Shown: positions 1-10,513 of the stretch, one piece after another | Numbering within the stretch: the stretch's first letter is position 1 | Layout of the letters: the number at the start of each line of letters is the position of its first letter | Assembly (NCBI GenBank): GCA_037176905.1 | Contig: JBBBWG010025556.1 | Span: 135,753-157,439 of the forward strand | Direction of reading: 5' to 3' | Origin: Azolla pinnata | Taxonomy: Eukaryota > Streptophyta > Polypodiopsida > Salviniales > Salviniaceae | Length of the DNA stretch: 21,687 bases | Position numbers and translations under genes: made by a program | Notes under the pieces: model-generated | Told to the model about the DNA's origin: nothing | The model's database searches: none | Seen by the model: the letters and a program-made list of their open reading frames with translations, nothing else

Positions 1-2
1 CT

Positions 3-2083
3 TCTGCTTCTGCTTCTGCTTCTGCGTCTGCTTCTGCTTCCCTCGCCTTCGATTTCGCTTCCTCTGCTCGCTGGACCTACACCCACAAGAAGAAGAGGAA
101 GGAGAAGGAGCCGATTTCTGCCCGGAGATTCGCCCTCGTCCGCTCCTCTGCTTCCTCCTCCACTCTCTACGACCTCCTCGAGGTCCCCCCCCATGTGAGC
201 CTCTCCGACATCAAGCAGGCCTACCGGCAGCTCGCCCTCCGTTACCATCCCGATGTCTGCTCCCCTCACCAGACCGAAGAATCCACCCGGCGCTTCATCG
301 AAATACAAGAGGCCTATGAAACCCTCTCCGATCCCAGGCGGAAAGCGATCTACGATCATGCTATGAGCATGGGAAGAGCTTCAGCAAGGATGTGCAAGGT
401 AAACCGGTGCTCGCCCTCTTCCATCTTTTCTTCCGTTTCTCCTTCCCTGACTTTTGAAGAGCTAGGCTGTATGCGAGAAGTGATCAAGTGAAGCCTATCC
501 GTTGGCGTATATCCATGACTATCTGTTGGCGTATATCCATGACTAACTGCACAACAAAAGGTCGAGGCTTTGCAATTCGAGTTGGGTTGGGATTGTAGGC
601 ATGGCTATCTATACCCAAAGCTTCAGCCGAATTGGGTATATCCATGAGAAATCTCAGACATGCTATTCCAATGTTAAGCCATGGCTAGCACATGGATGTT
701 GGAGATTAACTGATGGGGCCAACCATGGGCAGAACATAAGAAGTTAAGGTTAAGAGATCTGTCTGTTAATCACTGTGATAGTCAAACCTTGGTTTCAGAT
801 ACCCACCAAACAATTTAAGAGATTTGCAGAGGATGAAGGTTAAGACATAATTTAACCATTGCTAACCTCTTATCCAGGTTGAAGTTGAAGGAAAACCATT
901 GTTACTAATTCACAGAGGTCGAATATAAAGAGTGGTTGGGTTAACCATGGTTGGCACATACAGGTGATTTTGCACATGGATGTATTTAACCATTTTTAAC
1001 CACTTGCAAACATCGAAGGTCAGGAGATGAGGTAACCATATGGCATCATACATCGAGGTTGAAGCTTAAGAGGTAATCTAACCATTCTCGACCATACGTT
1101 ATCAAGGAATCTCTGAACCATCATTGGTTACACAGGGGATGAAGGGGAAATAGTGGTTTCATTGGATCATTAAACATAGGGAATGAAGCATAGAGATCTG
1201 GATAACCATTGTTAACCACCACAAAGGTTGAAGCTTGAAGCTTGAGAGTCGATTCAATCTTGGTTCTTTACACATAGAGGTTCAGAGATAATTTAAGCAT
1301 TGTTTGTTGAAGGCCAAGGAATCTTAGCTATGCAGTGGGCTTGAGTGAAAAGTTGTTGAATTGCAACTATCTAACATAAGGAATGAAAGGTTTAAGAGAT
1401 TAAGAGATCTACATAGCACTGTTAGCCACATACAAGGTCGAAGTTTGAGAGATGAGTTGACCATTATTAGCTATGCACAGAGGTTGAAGGCTAAGAGATA
1501 AGTTAACCATTGTTAACCACGGATAGAGGTCGAAGGTTAAGGAATATGTTAATGATTCTTACTCACACAGAGGTTGGAGGTGAAGTGTTGTTGGGCTTAA
1601 CCATGATCAGCACTTCTGGGCGATGGTCATGTGGATAGTCTTAACCGTGTGTATCTGACTGTAATCTTCACTCTACATTATCGACAGTATATGTAATATA
1701 TAATCATAATGAGCTTATCCTAGTAAACCAGTTATTACTCGATAGAACCTACTGATACTGTAATTCGAATCTCACTGAAGTCACTTTCTATTACTAAGAT
1801 ACTGCCACGGTTTGTAGGGGTTCACAACTCTTGACCTCCTGATCTACACAGTGCAACTTATCAATTCAATTACAACCATTTTGGTAGAGTTTAGTGTGTG
1901 CTTGATTGCGAAGTTTCTTAACGGTATTGTATTATCTTGCAGGAGGCACAGCCTTCCGATTGGAGATCACAGTGGGAAAGCCAACTGTCTGGGCTTAAGC
2001 TTCGGAGCACAATGAAAGAGCACAGGAATGATTCGTGGGCCGCTCAAATGCGGAAAAGAAATGCAGCATGTCGCGAGAGCTGA
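3..2083 (+). CDS. Small plastid-type DnaJ (J-domain) co-chaperone, 5' partial
   Basis: Coding exons are 3-398 and 1943-2083, joined in phase 0 across a GT-AG intron (donor after AAG at 398, acceptor TTGCAG ending at 1942). The frame is open to the left edge, so the start codon lies outside; 178 residues are visible. Visible residues 1-50 are rich in Ala, Ser and Arg with a lysine cluster, like a chloroplast transit peptide. The J-domain starts at about residue 53 (TLYDLLEV), continues through SLSDIKQAYRQLALRYHPDV and ends near AYETLSDPRRKAIYD. The catalytic HPD triad is at bases 246-254; in J-proteins it stimulates Hsp70 ATP hydrolysis. Exon 2 encodes a tryptophan-bearing tail (SDWRSQWESQLSGLKLRS, then SWAAQMRKRN) that I recognise from plant dnaJ 11/20-type chloroplast proteins. 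One of these, Arabidopsis J20, delivers DXS to Hsp70. A stromal Hsp70 co-chaperone role is inferred from this similarity. The exact orthologue is not determined. Confidence 0.92.
496..543 (+). repeat. 24 bp tandem duplication in the DnaJ intron
   Basis: Two adjacent 24 bp copies, 496-519 and 520-543, share the core GTTGGCGTATATCCATGAC and differ at one base (C/T at the fifth position). They lie near the 5' end of the intron. Confidence 0.9.
640..1640 (+). repeat. Degenerate minisatellite filling the DnaJ intron
   Basis: A motif recurs through most of the intron: roughly CAGAGGTTGAAGGTTAAGAG, then AT plus a few bases, then TTAACCATTGTTAACCAC. The clearest neighbouring units are near 1480-1530, about 45 bp apart. 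Other copies are diverged and spaced irregularly at about 45-70 bp (for example near 830, 895, 1065, 1205, 1440). Each unit contains the short palindrome-like TTAACCA...TGGTTAA. This looks like an old tandem array decayed inside an intron. Its edges are approximate. Confidence 0.7.
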
Positions 2084-2350
2084 AGAAAGGCTGCCCGCAT
2101 TGCTTTATCTCCACGAGGTTGGTTTTTGTTGGGAAGAAACATTCGTTCACTGATTACAATAACAGCAAAGCATTAGGCAATTTAGCTCAACAAGAAGCAG
2201 CCGTTCTCTTGTCTATGAATCACCTTTTGGTTTTTATCAAGGCATCACCCATGTAAAAATCTGTGTTTATTATTACTTGCTCTAGAAGTAGTGTATTCTC
2301 CTTCATCCACAGTAGAAGGAATAAACTTTATGGTTCAATGGCTGGATGCT
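2084..2350 (+). other. Probable 3' UTR of the DnaJ gene with poly(A) signal
   Basis: After the TGA at 2081-2083 comes T-rich non-coding sequence with an AATAAA hexamer at 2320-2325. This is a reasonable distance for a plant cleavage and polyadenylation signal. A 73-codon open frame spanning 2035-2256 overlaps the end of exon 2 in another frame and is not considered real. Confidence 0.5.
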
Positions 2351-3354
2351 TTCATCCACTATGCTTCGGCTCTTTTCATGTAAAGATATCTATATATATA
2401 TATATTATATGTACATATATGTGCATATACTCTGAAAGGTAAGAGTCATGTATCCACTCTTGGCATCTGAGTTTACCTGAAAGACTTTATCTTGCTTGTC
2501 TTTACATGGTAAATGTCAATGGCTGGTGCAAGCCTTGTAGATCTACTGATGTAGAATGGTAATGTGTTTTTGTTCTGTTGGATATAGTTCCAAAGTTACT
2601 AATTAAGCTGAGTTAGAAGCATTTGATGGTTATTAAACTAACTTTCCCAAGCTAATGCTACCGATTGTGGGTGATGTGATGTGAAGTGAATGAAGCCTCG
2701 GTTGTATACCATGCATTATGTATGAAATGTTGGCTTGTGAGTGATGTTATGTTAATTAATGAAAGGCAATATGCAAGAAGTCAATGAGCCTTTTTACAAA
2801 TAGATCATGAATGGATTTGATTGGAAACCAGTATTTGGGACAGTAAAGAATAATAAGTTGGAGTTAGGGTGCCGTGTCAAAGGTCATGCACTGGTCTGGT
2901 TTGTTGTTTTAAATCGAATTGAAAGTATCCTATACTGTCTAGCTGAGATTCCTTTGAAGGCTTTCTTTGCTTCTTCACCAGAGGAAAAAAGACCAGAGCT
3001 TCTAACTAAGAAAAATGTCTTAATTGTATTTTATGTGTACAGGAAAATTAGAATGCTTCTTCTTACATGCTGCAAGCCAGCAAAATAGCAGTTAAAAATC
3101 TGTAAATTTTTGTGTGTGTTGTAGAACTGCGATTTCAGAGCTGTTCTATGGATTCTAACCCCAGCCATTGATATGGTTTGAAAGCTCTTCCTTTGGCCCA
3201 AAAAGAAGCTTTCCTGTAAAATGAAACGAATTGCTCATCAGATCACAATGTTTGTTGGCATGGTTCTGAAACTTCTATGAAACAGCCCAGGTATAGAAAG
3301 CATCTACAGTTAGCGAAATTGTCACTAAGAATTGAATCAGAAAAATCCGACATT
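2351..3354. other. Intergenic, no gene recognised
   Basis: AT-rich sequence with a TA/TATG-rich low-complexity patch at about 2388-2430. An open frame at 2807-3088 (93 codons) has no recognisable domain, no splice context and ordinary non-coding composition, so it is not called as a gene. Confidence 0.6.
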
Positions 3355-3697
3355 TTTCAAAGTACTTCTAAGGGAGAAATTTTTCTGCAGACTTCCATCT
3401 GATTCTTCTAAGATAGATTGTTTTTTGAAAAACTTTCATCTGATACTTCTAAGGTAGAATTTTGTTGCAGCTCCATGTATCTGCAATCCTATCACATTGT
3501 ACAGACTTCCATCTGATACAGGCAGTGTATATGCATTCTACCTTGTCTTTCAAAGTACTTCTAAGGGAGAAATTTTTCTGCAGTTTCCATCTGATACTTC
3601 TAAGGTAGATTTTTTTTTGAAAAACTTACATCTGATACTTCTAAGGTAGAATTTTGTTGCAGCTCCATGTATCTGCATCCTATCACAATTATACAGA
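3355..3697 (+). repeat. Duplicated 150 bp segment, 193 bp period
   Basis: Copy 1 (3355-3505) and copy 2 (3548-3697) begin with TTTCAAAGTACTTCTAAGGG and end with the stretch around CTCCATGTATCTGCA and TATCACA. They are separated by 42 bp. Each copy has an internal shorter repeat based on TTCCATCTGATACTTCTAAG followed by GTAGA and a T-run. The 42 bp spacer also starts with the TTCCATCTGATAC element, so the whole block is a nested repeat. Divergence is low, with only a few substitutions and small indels. Confidence 0.88.
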
Positions 3698-4980
3698 TAT
3701 TATATGAGAATTCCAGAACAGTCTACAAGGGGGAAATCATCGGAGCTCATGCTAATACAGCAATCAGTCGCCCTGAATTGAATGGATCAGCACGAGGTTT
3801 GTTGCAATGCTGCTCCATCTTCTTGGCTAATCTGGAAGGTATTATGCAAGACCAATTGATGGCAGCGTGTATGTGATGTTTTGGAAGGGATCAAATATAA
3901 CCAATGATTGACTCTTTGTTGTGTTTCAATGTCAATCATTTCTTTTTGTTGCTTGCCTGTTTTGTTTGGATTGAAAGTCAATATAGCTCCCAAAAATGAA
4001 GCCTCTTCTCTTCTCATTTTCATCTTTCAAAAAGCCAAGTCTATCTTTGAGACATTGCAATTTGCTCTTATAATTAATACGCAAATGTACTCTTGTTCCG
4101 ATTCCATCGATCATTTATGGCGCCCATGTATAGGACTTAGAAGAATCATTGCCAGCCATTCTCACAAGTTCAACCAGCATTTATGTACATAAGCTATATA
4201 TACACATGTGGTTCACATGAAGCCAATTGATTGATATCAGAGCAATACAAGTACACGGAAATTGTTCCTAACTATCTCTCTCTCTCTCTCAGATTGTCTA
4301 TAGGTGTGTGTATGAATGTATGTATGTGTCTTCATTATGCATGTTATACAAGTATGTATGTATGTATGTATGCATAAATATGCACAGAGTAGGTGTTTTG
4401 ACATAACTCATGAAGATGTATCATGCACAAAAAGAAACACATGGTGCACACATTCTGAATAAAATAGCAAGAAAAGAGATCTAATCTGTGAAATGAGAAA
4501 CACCAGCACCAATAAAATAAGTGAATGAAAGAATGAATGAATGAATGGAATACGGAAATGTTTGGATCTGTTGCAATTCTAAGGGGCAGGGGTTAAATGT
4601 GCTCGATGGCAGATCATCCGCCTTCACACCTTCCGATGTTTTTGTCGGTTTACGATTTACGATTTTAGGGTTTCGCTGGGCTTAGTTTCTCAAAACTGTT
4701 GCATCGAGCCCTTCATTTCGAGCTGCGAAGAAGAAGAAGAAGAAGAAGAAGAAGAAGAAGAAGGATGATGATATTGATCGGGAAGAACTGGGATGTAGCT
4801 CAGAAAGTCGTGGACCTTTGGATTACGAGTGTTGTGGTTATGGAAGGCTCGGTCAGCGTCAATCAAAGTTCATTGTTGCGTAGCATAGAAGCGTATATTC
4901 GGCGCATGAATGGTGTGACAAAACCTTCGATAATACAGTTGAAAGTAAAGCTGATAAGACTGGATCGACCTAAACTCTAA
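3698..4980. other. Intergenic with short microsatellites, no gene recognised
   Basis: This stretch holds (TC)n at 4275-4290, (GTAT)n at 4352-4372, (GAAT)n at 4531-4547 and (GAA)n at 4727-4763. A telo-box-like TTAGGGTTT lies at 4665-4673, an element common in plant promoters. It precedes an ATG at 4765 that opens a 71-residue frame to 4980 with no recognisable domain. Short open frames at 3667-3876, 3908-4192 and 3787-4023 (-) also match nothing I know. Confidence 0.55.
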
Positions 4981-4991
4981 TCCAGAAGATA

Positions 4992-5045
4992 AACTAGATT
5001 GGGAAGGATGCGGATTGTAACTAGATTGGGAAGGATTCGGATAAA
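4992..5045 (+). repeat. 27 bp tandem duplication
   Basis: Two copies in direct succession, 4992-5018 and 5019-5045, share AACTAGATTGGGAAGGAT followed by G/TCGGAT. They differ at one internal base and at their last bases. Confidence 0.88.
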
Positions 5046-5905
5046 CTTAGTTTAATTACGCTAAACCTCCACAAACTATACACACAGCATGACTAAAACA
5101 CTATCAGGGGATTCAATTAATAGCGACGATGGGCCCATGGAATTCAGGCATTTTGCATTTCCACATTTCAATCAACATCATTAAACCGTCGAGAAAAGAG
5201 AGAGCGAGAGAGAAGGAAAAAAAAAAAGGAAGAAGAGAGAAATTCCCCCCAGAGTATCATCCCCACCTCTTTGCATTTGATGCAAGTGTGTTCTTTGAGA
5301 TTGAATTGAATGCATGCCGGTTTAATCATCGGAAGAAGAGCAAATTATTGCCCCAATCCATCAAAACCCATATTCGGTAATCAAAGCGCTGAAGTACGAT
5401 GTTCCCCAGATCCTCGACCCAATACGAGGCAGGAGTCAATTATTGAGGATACCAGTATAGTGACAGCTTACCACAATTCAATGGGGGGGAACATTTGAAC
5501 AACAAAATGAAGTAAAGAGTCATATCAACAGCAAATATCTGCCATGACCTGTCATTTGTCTTCAGATTTGCACCAATTTCTCTTCAAACAATCAACAGTT
5601 TTGAGGATTTTAATCGAACAAGGGGACCGATTTGTTTATTATTAGGGGATTTAATCCTAACCGAGAGAGAGAGAAAGAAAAAAAAAGAAGGGGACAAAAC
5701 CTAGAGAACAACACCCTTATTTTTCTTTTTGCTTTGGTAGCCAAATCGTGGGTCCCCTTGTAAAGAGAAACAAAGAAAGGACTTAAAAAAAAATTCAATA
5801 GAGATTCTTCTTTTAACACTTGAAAATAAATGTTGTGCACAAACATTGGTGGAATCTTTCGGAGAAGAAAAAAGTGTCAATTTTGGACTTCAAAACAAAA
5901 TAGGG

Positions 5906-5939
<34 letters not shown>

Positions 5940-6373
5940 CTGTATATATATATATCATATTATGTGCATATATATATATATAGTAAGAGACCTCTCATTG
6001 AATGAAGCCTTCTTTTCTCTCTCTTTTTTTTCCATGATTAATATGCACCATCCAAGCTTTTCTCCCATATCATGCCTGATAACACATGCACCGAAAACAC
6101 GACGACGGTTTCTGTTAGTATCGACCAGAAGGCAACAAATCTAGAGGGTGAGATTTTGTACCATTTCAAAATGGAGATTGTTCTTTCAATCATTTTAAGA
6201 TTTGTGTCGAAAACAGCCTAAATATGGAGAGGGAACATAATGACGCCTTCTCCGCCGCATGATTTGGCGGAGAGCGCAGCATTTGAAACAGAGAGAATGT
6301 CAACAAAGAGGACTTCGACGATCAAGCTTTTGTATGCGAAAGAAAAGACGATGAAACGAGCAAAGTAGGGATT
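5046..6373. other. Intergenic region between convergent DnaJ and MYB genes
   Basis: No coding frame is convincing. Notable elements are a purine-rich tract (about 5189-5243) and a compound TA/TG dinucleotide repeat at 5906-5982. A small perfect hairpin lies at 6250-6272 (stem CTCCGCC/GGCGGAG, 9 bp loop), downstream of the MYB stop and possibly in its 3' UTR. A TTTATT at about 5634 would be AATAAA on the minus strand, but it is far from the MYB stop. Confidence 0.5.
5906..5982 (+). repeat. Compound TA/TG dinucleotide microsatellite
   Basis: (TA)n, then (TG)n, then (TA)n, and after a short interruption (CATATTATGTGC) another (TA)n tract. It is a typical polymorphic plant microsatellite. Confidence 0.95.
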
Positions 6374-9285
6374 TCAAAGATTGATCGGGTTTTTAACCTG
6401 GAGCGCACCAGGCATATTGCTCCACATACATGAGCCAAGCTCCCACGCGTTGTTGCTCGCATCGTTGCCGAAGATGGATTCGAGCCCGCCACCGCCACCG
6501 CCACCGCCGCCATTGTCGCATACCTCTGTTTCTTCTCCTTCTCTTTGATGATACAGAGGCAAACTATCGGGCCTTTGGAAAGTAAGCAATGTGTGGAGCT
6601 CGTCATCCACATAGCCTCTTATGCCCTCATCTTCTTCAGTGTTCGTATGATAGCGGTGGGCTAACAATGGCTCTTGCTCAAGCTTGCATTGAACTCCATC
6701 CGCTTTACCTGCGATGCCAACATTTCGACTGCGTTGGTCGAATATCTCTGAATGACCTTTGCACATTTCCATAATCGATTTCAAGAGACATTCGATCACT
6801 TAGTATATTTTGAAAAACATGTACACGTGATCCTTGAAATCCATTCGCGCACACACATTAAAAGTCCTACAAACTATACAAAGAAAAAGCACAATCTGAT
6901 TTTTTTTACCTGAATAATCTTGATGCGTGCTAGATGAGAGCTCATAGTGTGCATTCGAGGAGGAGCTCTCAGAGGTTATGTCCTTCACCTCCTCGTTCAT
7001 AGAGGCAGAGAGAAGGCTTAACGACCGGCCGCCCAAGAATGATAATGGATCGTTGGTAGTAGTCATCCACTCGGCGTCACTAGCACCAGTCCTAGAAACC
7101 TTTAAAGATGGTGGTGTTGCTACGTTCTTCACCGGATTGACCAATAAGACGTCTTCCTCTTTTGGTGATGGAAGAGGATCAAGATGAATACTATGGAAAC
7201 TTGATCCCTTCTCGAGGATCTCGTCGAGCAGCAAGCTGCTGCTATCTACATCATCGTTCATATTCTGCTTGCTGCTTATAACATCTTTGTTGTTGTTTCT
7301 GCTGTTGCTGTTATGGTTATTGTTGTAGAAAGTGGTGTTTAGAGTCTCGTTGCTTAACGAGTGTGTGGAGAGGCAAGAGCTGGGTGTACCTGCACTATCA
7401 GCCGACTCTGCCAATTGGACTGAGGGGAGCTCAACTTTCAAACCAGATAAGAGGGCACTACTACTATCCTCTGGCTTGAAAACCAAGTAAGGGAAGCTGG
7501 GGCCGCTTACACCGAACTCGGCATTATTCTTATTCAATGATATAGGACTGCTTTTAAGAGACATTCCGGTAGTAATATCATTACCCATCAATGTGCTAAA
7601 TTCCGGAGGCTTCGGAAAGTCATAGGAGGAGGTGGAGGAGAAATCAAAACCTTGCGAGAATGAAGCAAGTTTCATCGGGTAGCTCAAGCCTTGGTTGTCG
7701 TGGTCATCATCATGTGGTTTCATGAAGAAGGAACCGTTCATTGAGGATAGCCTGCTCTCTTCTCCATGGATCGAAGCAGCATCACCGTTCCGGGCACGTT
7801 TCAGGCTATGAACAGGCCCACCGATGAGTGGGCTCGGGCTCATTCCATAGGGGTAGTTCATCAAGCTTCTCCGATTCAGATGGCTCTGATAGATTTTCGT
7901 GTCGTTTCTCAGCGACGATCCGAACAGGTTGTTTCCGCCTCTAGATAAGCTCCTTTCATGATGATGACTCAGACCGCTAATGTTGGAAGCGCTGATATGT
8001 ATCGGCTGTGCTTTGGCAGGGGCATTCGATGAGCCGGCATCTTTGTTCACCAAGCTACCATTCTGCTCTGGCTCTGATGCTGCTGCCGTGGAGCTAAGGC
8101 TTGACGCGCTGGAGCTAGAAGTAGCTATCACATCACTTGGGTAGAGAGGCAATCGAGCCCGAATATGCCTTTTCATCCTTGTATTCCAAAAGTTCTTGAT
8201 CTCGTTGTCTGTTCGCCCAGGCAGCTGTGCCCAAAGACAATTCAAAATCCAGGTTTTAAAACAACTTCCAATAATAATAAACCTCATCATCGACTAGTTA
8301 GAATATAAAACCTTCGCAAGTGGAACCCCCAAAGGTATCGAAGAAAACATGAAACGACATTTGATTAATCCACTTCATTCCATGTGTTTTTAGTCATTCA
8401 TTCAACACGCTCGTTGTTGCACGAGCTCTTGCAGTATCGGATAAGTGAGCCTAGTGACAATATCGTACCTCGAAGAAGTCTCAGCATATGATGAAACAGA
8501 CTTTCAATGGGAAAAGATTAGATGTAGTGGCCCTATGGTCTCATGAGAAGCCTCAAAAAGGCATTTTTCACAATTATGCATCGAGCACTGTAAACAGATG
8601 TCTCAGTATGAAGCAAAAAAAAGTTGGCCTTTTGTTCCCTTTTACTGGTTTGGTTCGACCCACATTAAGGGCGAAAGAAATAATCGGTAGTTTTTTAAGA
8701 TCATTGCGAGGATTTCGACCGATAGAACATGCTTGAAGTAGAGAGTGGGATGAATCTACTTACCATTGTAGCGATCCGAGCCCACCGGTTTCCGAGGGCA
8801 GCATGTTGCGTGATGATGATCCTCTCTTCTTCAGGCGTCAGGGAGCCTTTCTTCAACCCGGGTTTTAGATGATTCGTCCACCGCAATCGGCAGCTCTTCC
8901 CGCATCTCCACACGCCCGACAGCTTCTGCACCGAGTTCCAGTTCCCTTCTCCATACTTCTCGACATATGCGATAAGAAGCTGATCCTCGGCCGCCGTCCA
9001 TGGCCCTTTCTTCATCATCATGCTCGAGCCCTGCCCGTCTTCATCCCCGTCCTCATGCTCCTGATCTTGCTTTCTGCTTTGCCTTTGCTTCTCCTCTTCT
9101 TCCTCTTCTTCCTCTTGCTTCTGTTGGCTCTTATGATGCATCGCTATGTCTTGCTTCTTGATGCTGCTGCTGCTGCTGCTAGTGTTGCCGTTGTTGCTAT
9201 GGATGCTATAGTCATGGGATATGTGATAAAAATGCCTCCGATAATCCCTTTGCTGCTGCTGCTGCTGCTGCTGTTGTTGCTCCAT
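6374..9285 (-). CDS. GAMYB-like R2R3-MYB transcription factor
   Basis: Coding exons on the minus strand are 9285-8764, 8224-6910 and 6798-6374, giving 2262 nt and about 753 residues. Intron 1 (8763-8225) has GTAAGT and CACAG ends and interrupts R3 just before LPGRTDNEIKN, a standard MYB intron position. Intron 2 (6909-6799) is 111 bp. Residues 1-90 are low complexity (ten Gln after ME, Ser run, eight Glu). R2 spans about 92-143 (KGPWTAAED, W96, W116, W136, RCGKSCRLRW). R3 spans about 145-194, with Leu in the first aromatic position, W168 and W187. The sequence GEGNWNSVQK and RARLPLYP after R3 mark the GAMYB subgroup (Arabidopsis MYB33/65/101 relatives). An acidic box SSLLLDEILEKG and the tail CMWSNMPGALQ also fit. 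Family members bind GA-response (GAMYB) boxes in the nucleus and act in aleurone, anther or pollen tube programmes. It exceeds the roughly 520-560 residues I recall for classical GAMYBs. The exon 3 acceptor is the least certain boundary: AG sites before 6756 and 6748 or nearby also keep the phase. Confidence 0.93.
6484..6515 (-). repeat. Glycine-coding triplet repeat in MYB exon 3
   Basis: A GGC/GGT triplet run on the minus strand encodes nine consecutive glycines (DNGGGGGGGGGLES) in the C-terminal exon. It is in frame with the gene, so length changes would only add or remove glycines. Confidence 0.9.
7414..7434 (-). promoter_or_regulatory. miR159/miR319-type microRNA target site in the MYB mRNA
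   Basis: Read on the minus strand, the 21 nt run TTGAGCTCCC, then CTCAGTCCAAT. They encode V-ELPSVQ around residues 438-444, the conserved position of the miR159 site in GAMYB genes. Compared with the miR159 complement as I remember it, there is an A:C mismatch opposite miRNA position 11. There is also a G:U wobble at position 7 and mismatches at both ends. The G at target position 15 would pair perfectly with miR319, which has C there. Post-transcriptional silencing outside reproductive tissue is the expected role, inferred from the family. Confidence 0.85.
9252..9279 (-). repeat. CAG/CAA polyglutamine repeat at the MYB N-terminus
   Basis: Ten glutamine codons (two CAA, seven CAG, one CAA) follow Met-Glu. 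With the nearby Ser and Glu runs this makes a simple-sequence N-terminal extension ahead of the MYB domain. The ATG at 9285 has a purine at -3 and G at +4, so it is a good start. An internal Met at about residue 49 or the Met run at 89-91 would still leave a whole MYB domain. Confidence 0.85.
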
Positions 9286-10478
9286 CTTTCAACGGAGTCA
9301 AGCCGATGCCAAAAAAGAGTAGCCAGTTTATTCACTCACTTGTCTTGTTGAAATCATTTGCTTTCTTGCTTGGGAATTCAAATACATCTTTATCATATAC
9401 ACATATATATATGGTAAATAAGAAAAACTAGGTCAAAGAATCATGATAATGGAGTTGAATCTTGCTGTTTGAATAATCCCGCACATGGATTTGCTTTCCG
9501 AAATCTGCAGGGGGGGAAAAAAAATCGAAGAGCATCATTAAAAGAAAAGAATGGCATCAAGATATATACAACGGGATTCTTTTGAATTGGAAACAACGGG
9601 ATAAGTAAGAGGAACCCGGGCTCATTCATTAGAATAAGACCGAAAACTAGCAGGATCTCAATCAGTATAAGACCTGCATATGAAAGAGAAAGGGTAGGAA
9701 ACTGTAGAAAATGGAAAAAGGATATAAGTGCAGGATACGTCTGCGCGTGTATATTTTACTCTGGATTACACGTATGTATATGCATCAAGAAGCCATATCC
9801 ATTTTTGCATAAAAGTAGAATAAGTGGGAAAAGCAGAATAAGAGTGCAAACAAAATGGCGATTGAAAGAGAATATGCAGTACAGACATCATCCCATTGCT
9901 ACACGATCCTCTCGATCAAGGACAAAATTGGAACCTTGATCGTATGCACACACACACACACACACCTTGATCATATAAAAAACGGTAAAGAAACAGGGCT
10001 GATGACAATACGAACGAAACATCGGAAGCAAACGGAGACATATACAGGTAGGTGCATATGTATCTGTATGCATATCGTTTTATATCAAAGAAATGAGTGG
10101 ATTGCTGAGATTCACAGGCGAAGGAGTGGGATAAAGGGGAAAGAAGAAGAAGACGACGAAGAAGAAAGAAGAAGAAAGAAGAAAGAAGAGGGAGATGTAA
10201 AGAAAAGAAAGAAAGAGAAGAGGGAAATTTGGCAATCCTCCATAGCATTCCATTCAGAAAGATTGGGGAACGTGCAGGTGGTCTCTGAGTCAGTGACTAG
10301 TTAAAGCCCGAACCAAAGGCGCGATAGAGAGGGAGCGAGGGAGATGGAGGAGCTTGCTTACCCATGTCATATGTCCACATATCAGCTGGTGGTAGCAGTT
10401 ACCATGGCGCCCTATTTCAGCTTAATCTGACAGAAGCAATCCGAAGACCGATAACGGCGGCGAAGGAGAAGGAGGACG

Positions 10479-10513
<35 letters not shown>

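Noticed and set aside
2807..3088. 93-codon frame in the intergenic region
   Set aside because: No recognisable domain, no supporting promoter or splice features, and composition like the surrounding non-coding DNA.
8869..9351. 160-codon plus-strand frame opposite MYB exon 1
   Set aside because: It is the antisense shadow of the MYB repeat and domain sequence, with Leu runs opposite the Gln codons. The MYB domain on the other strand is unmistakable.
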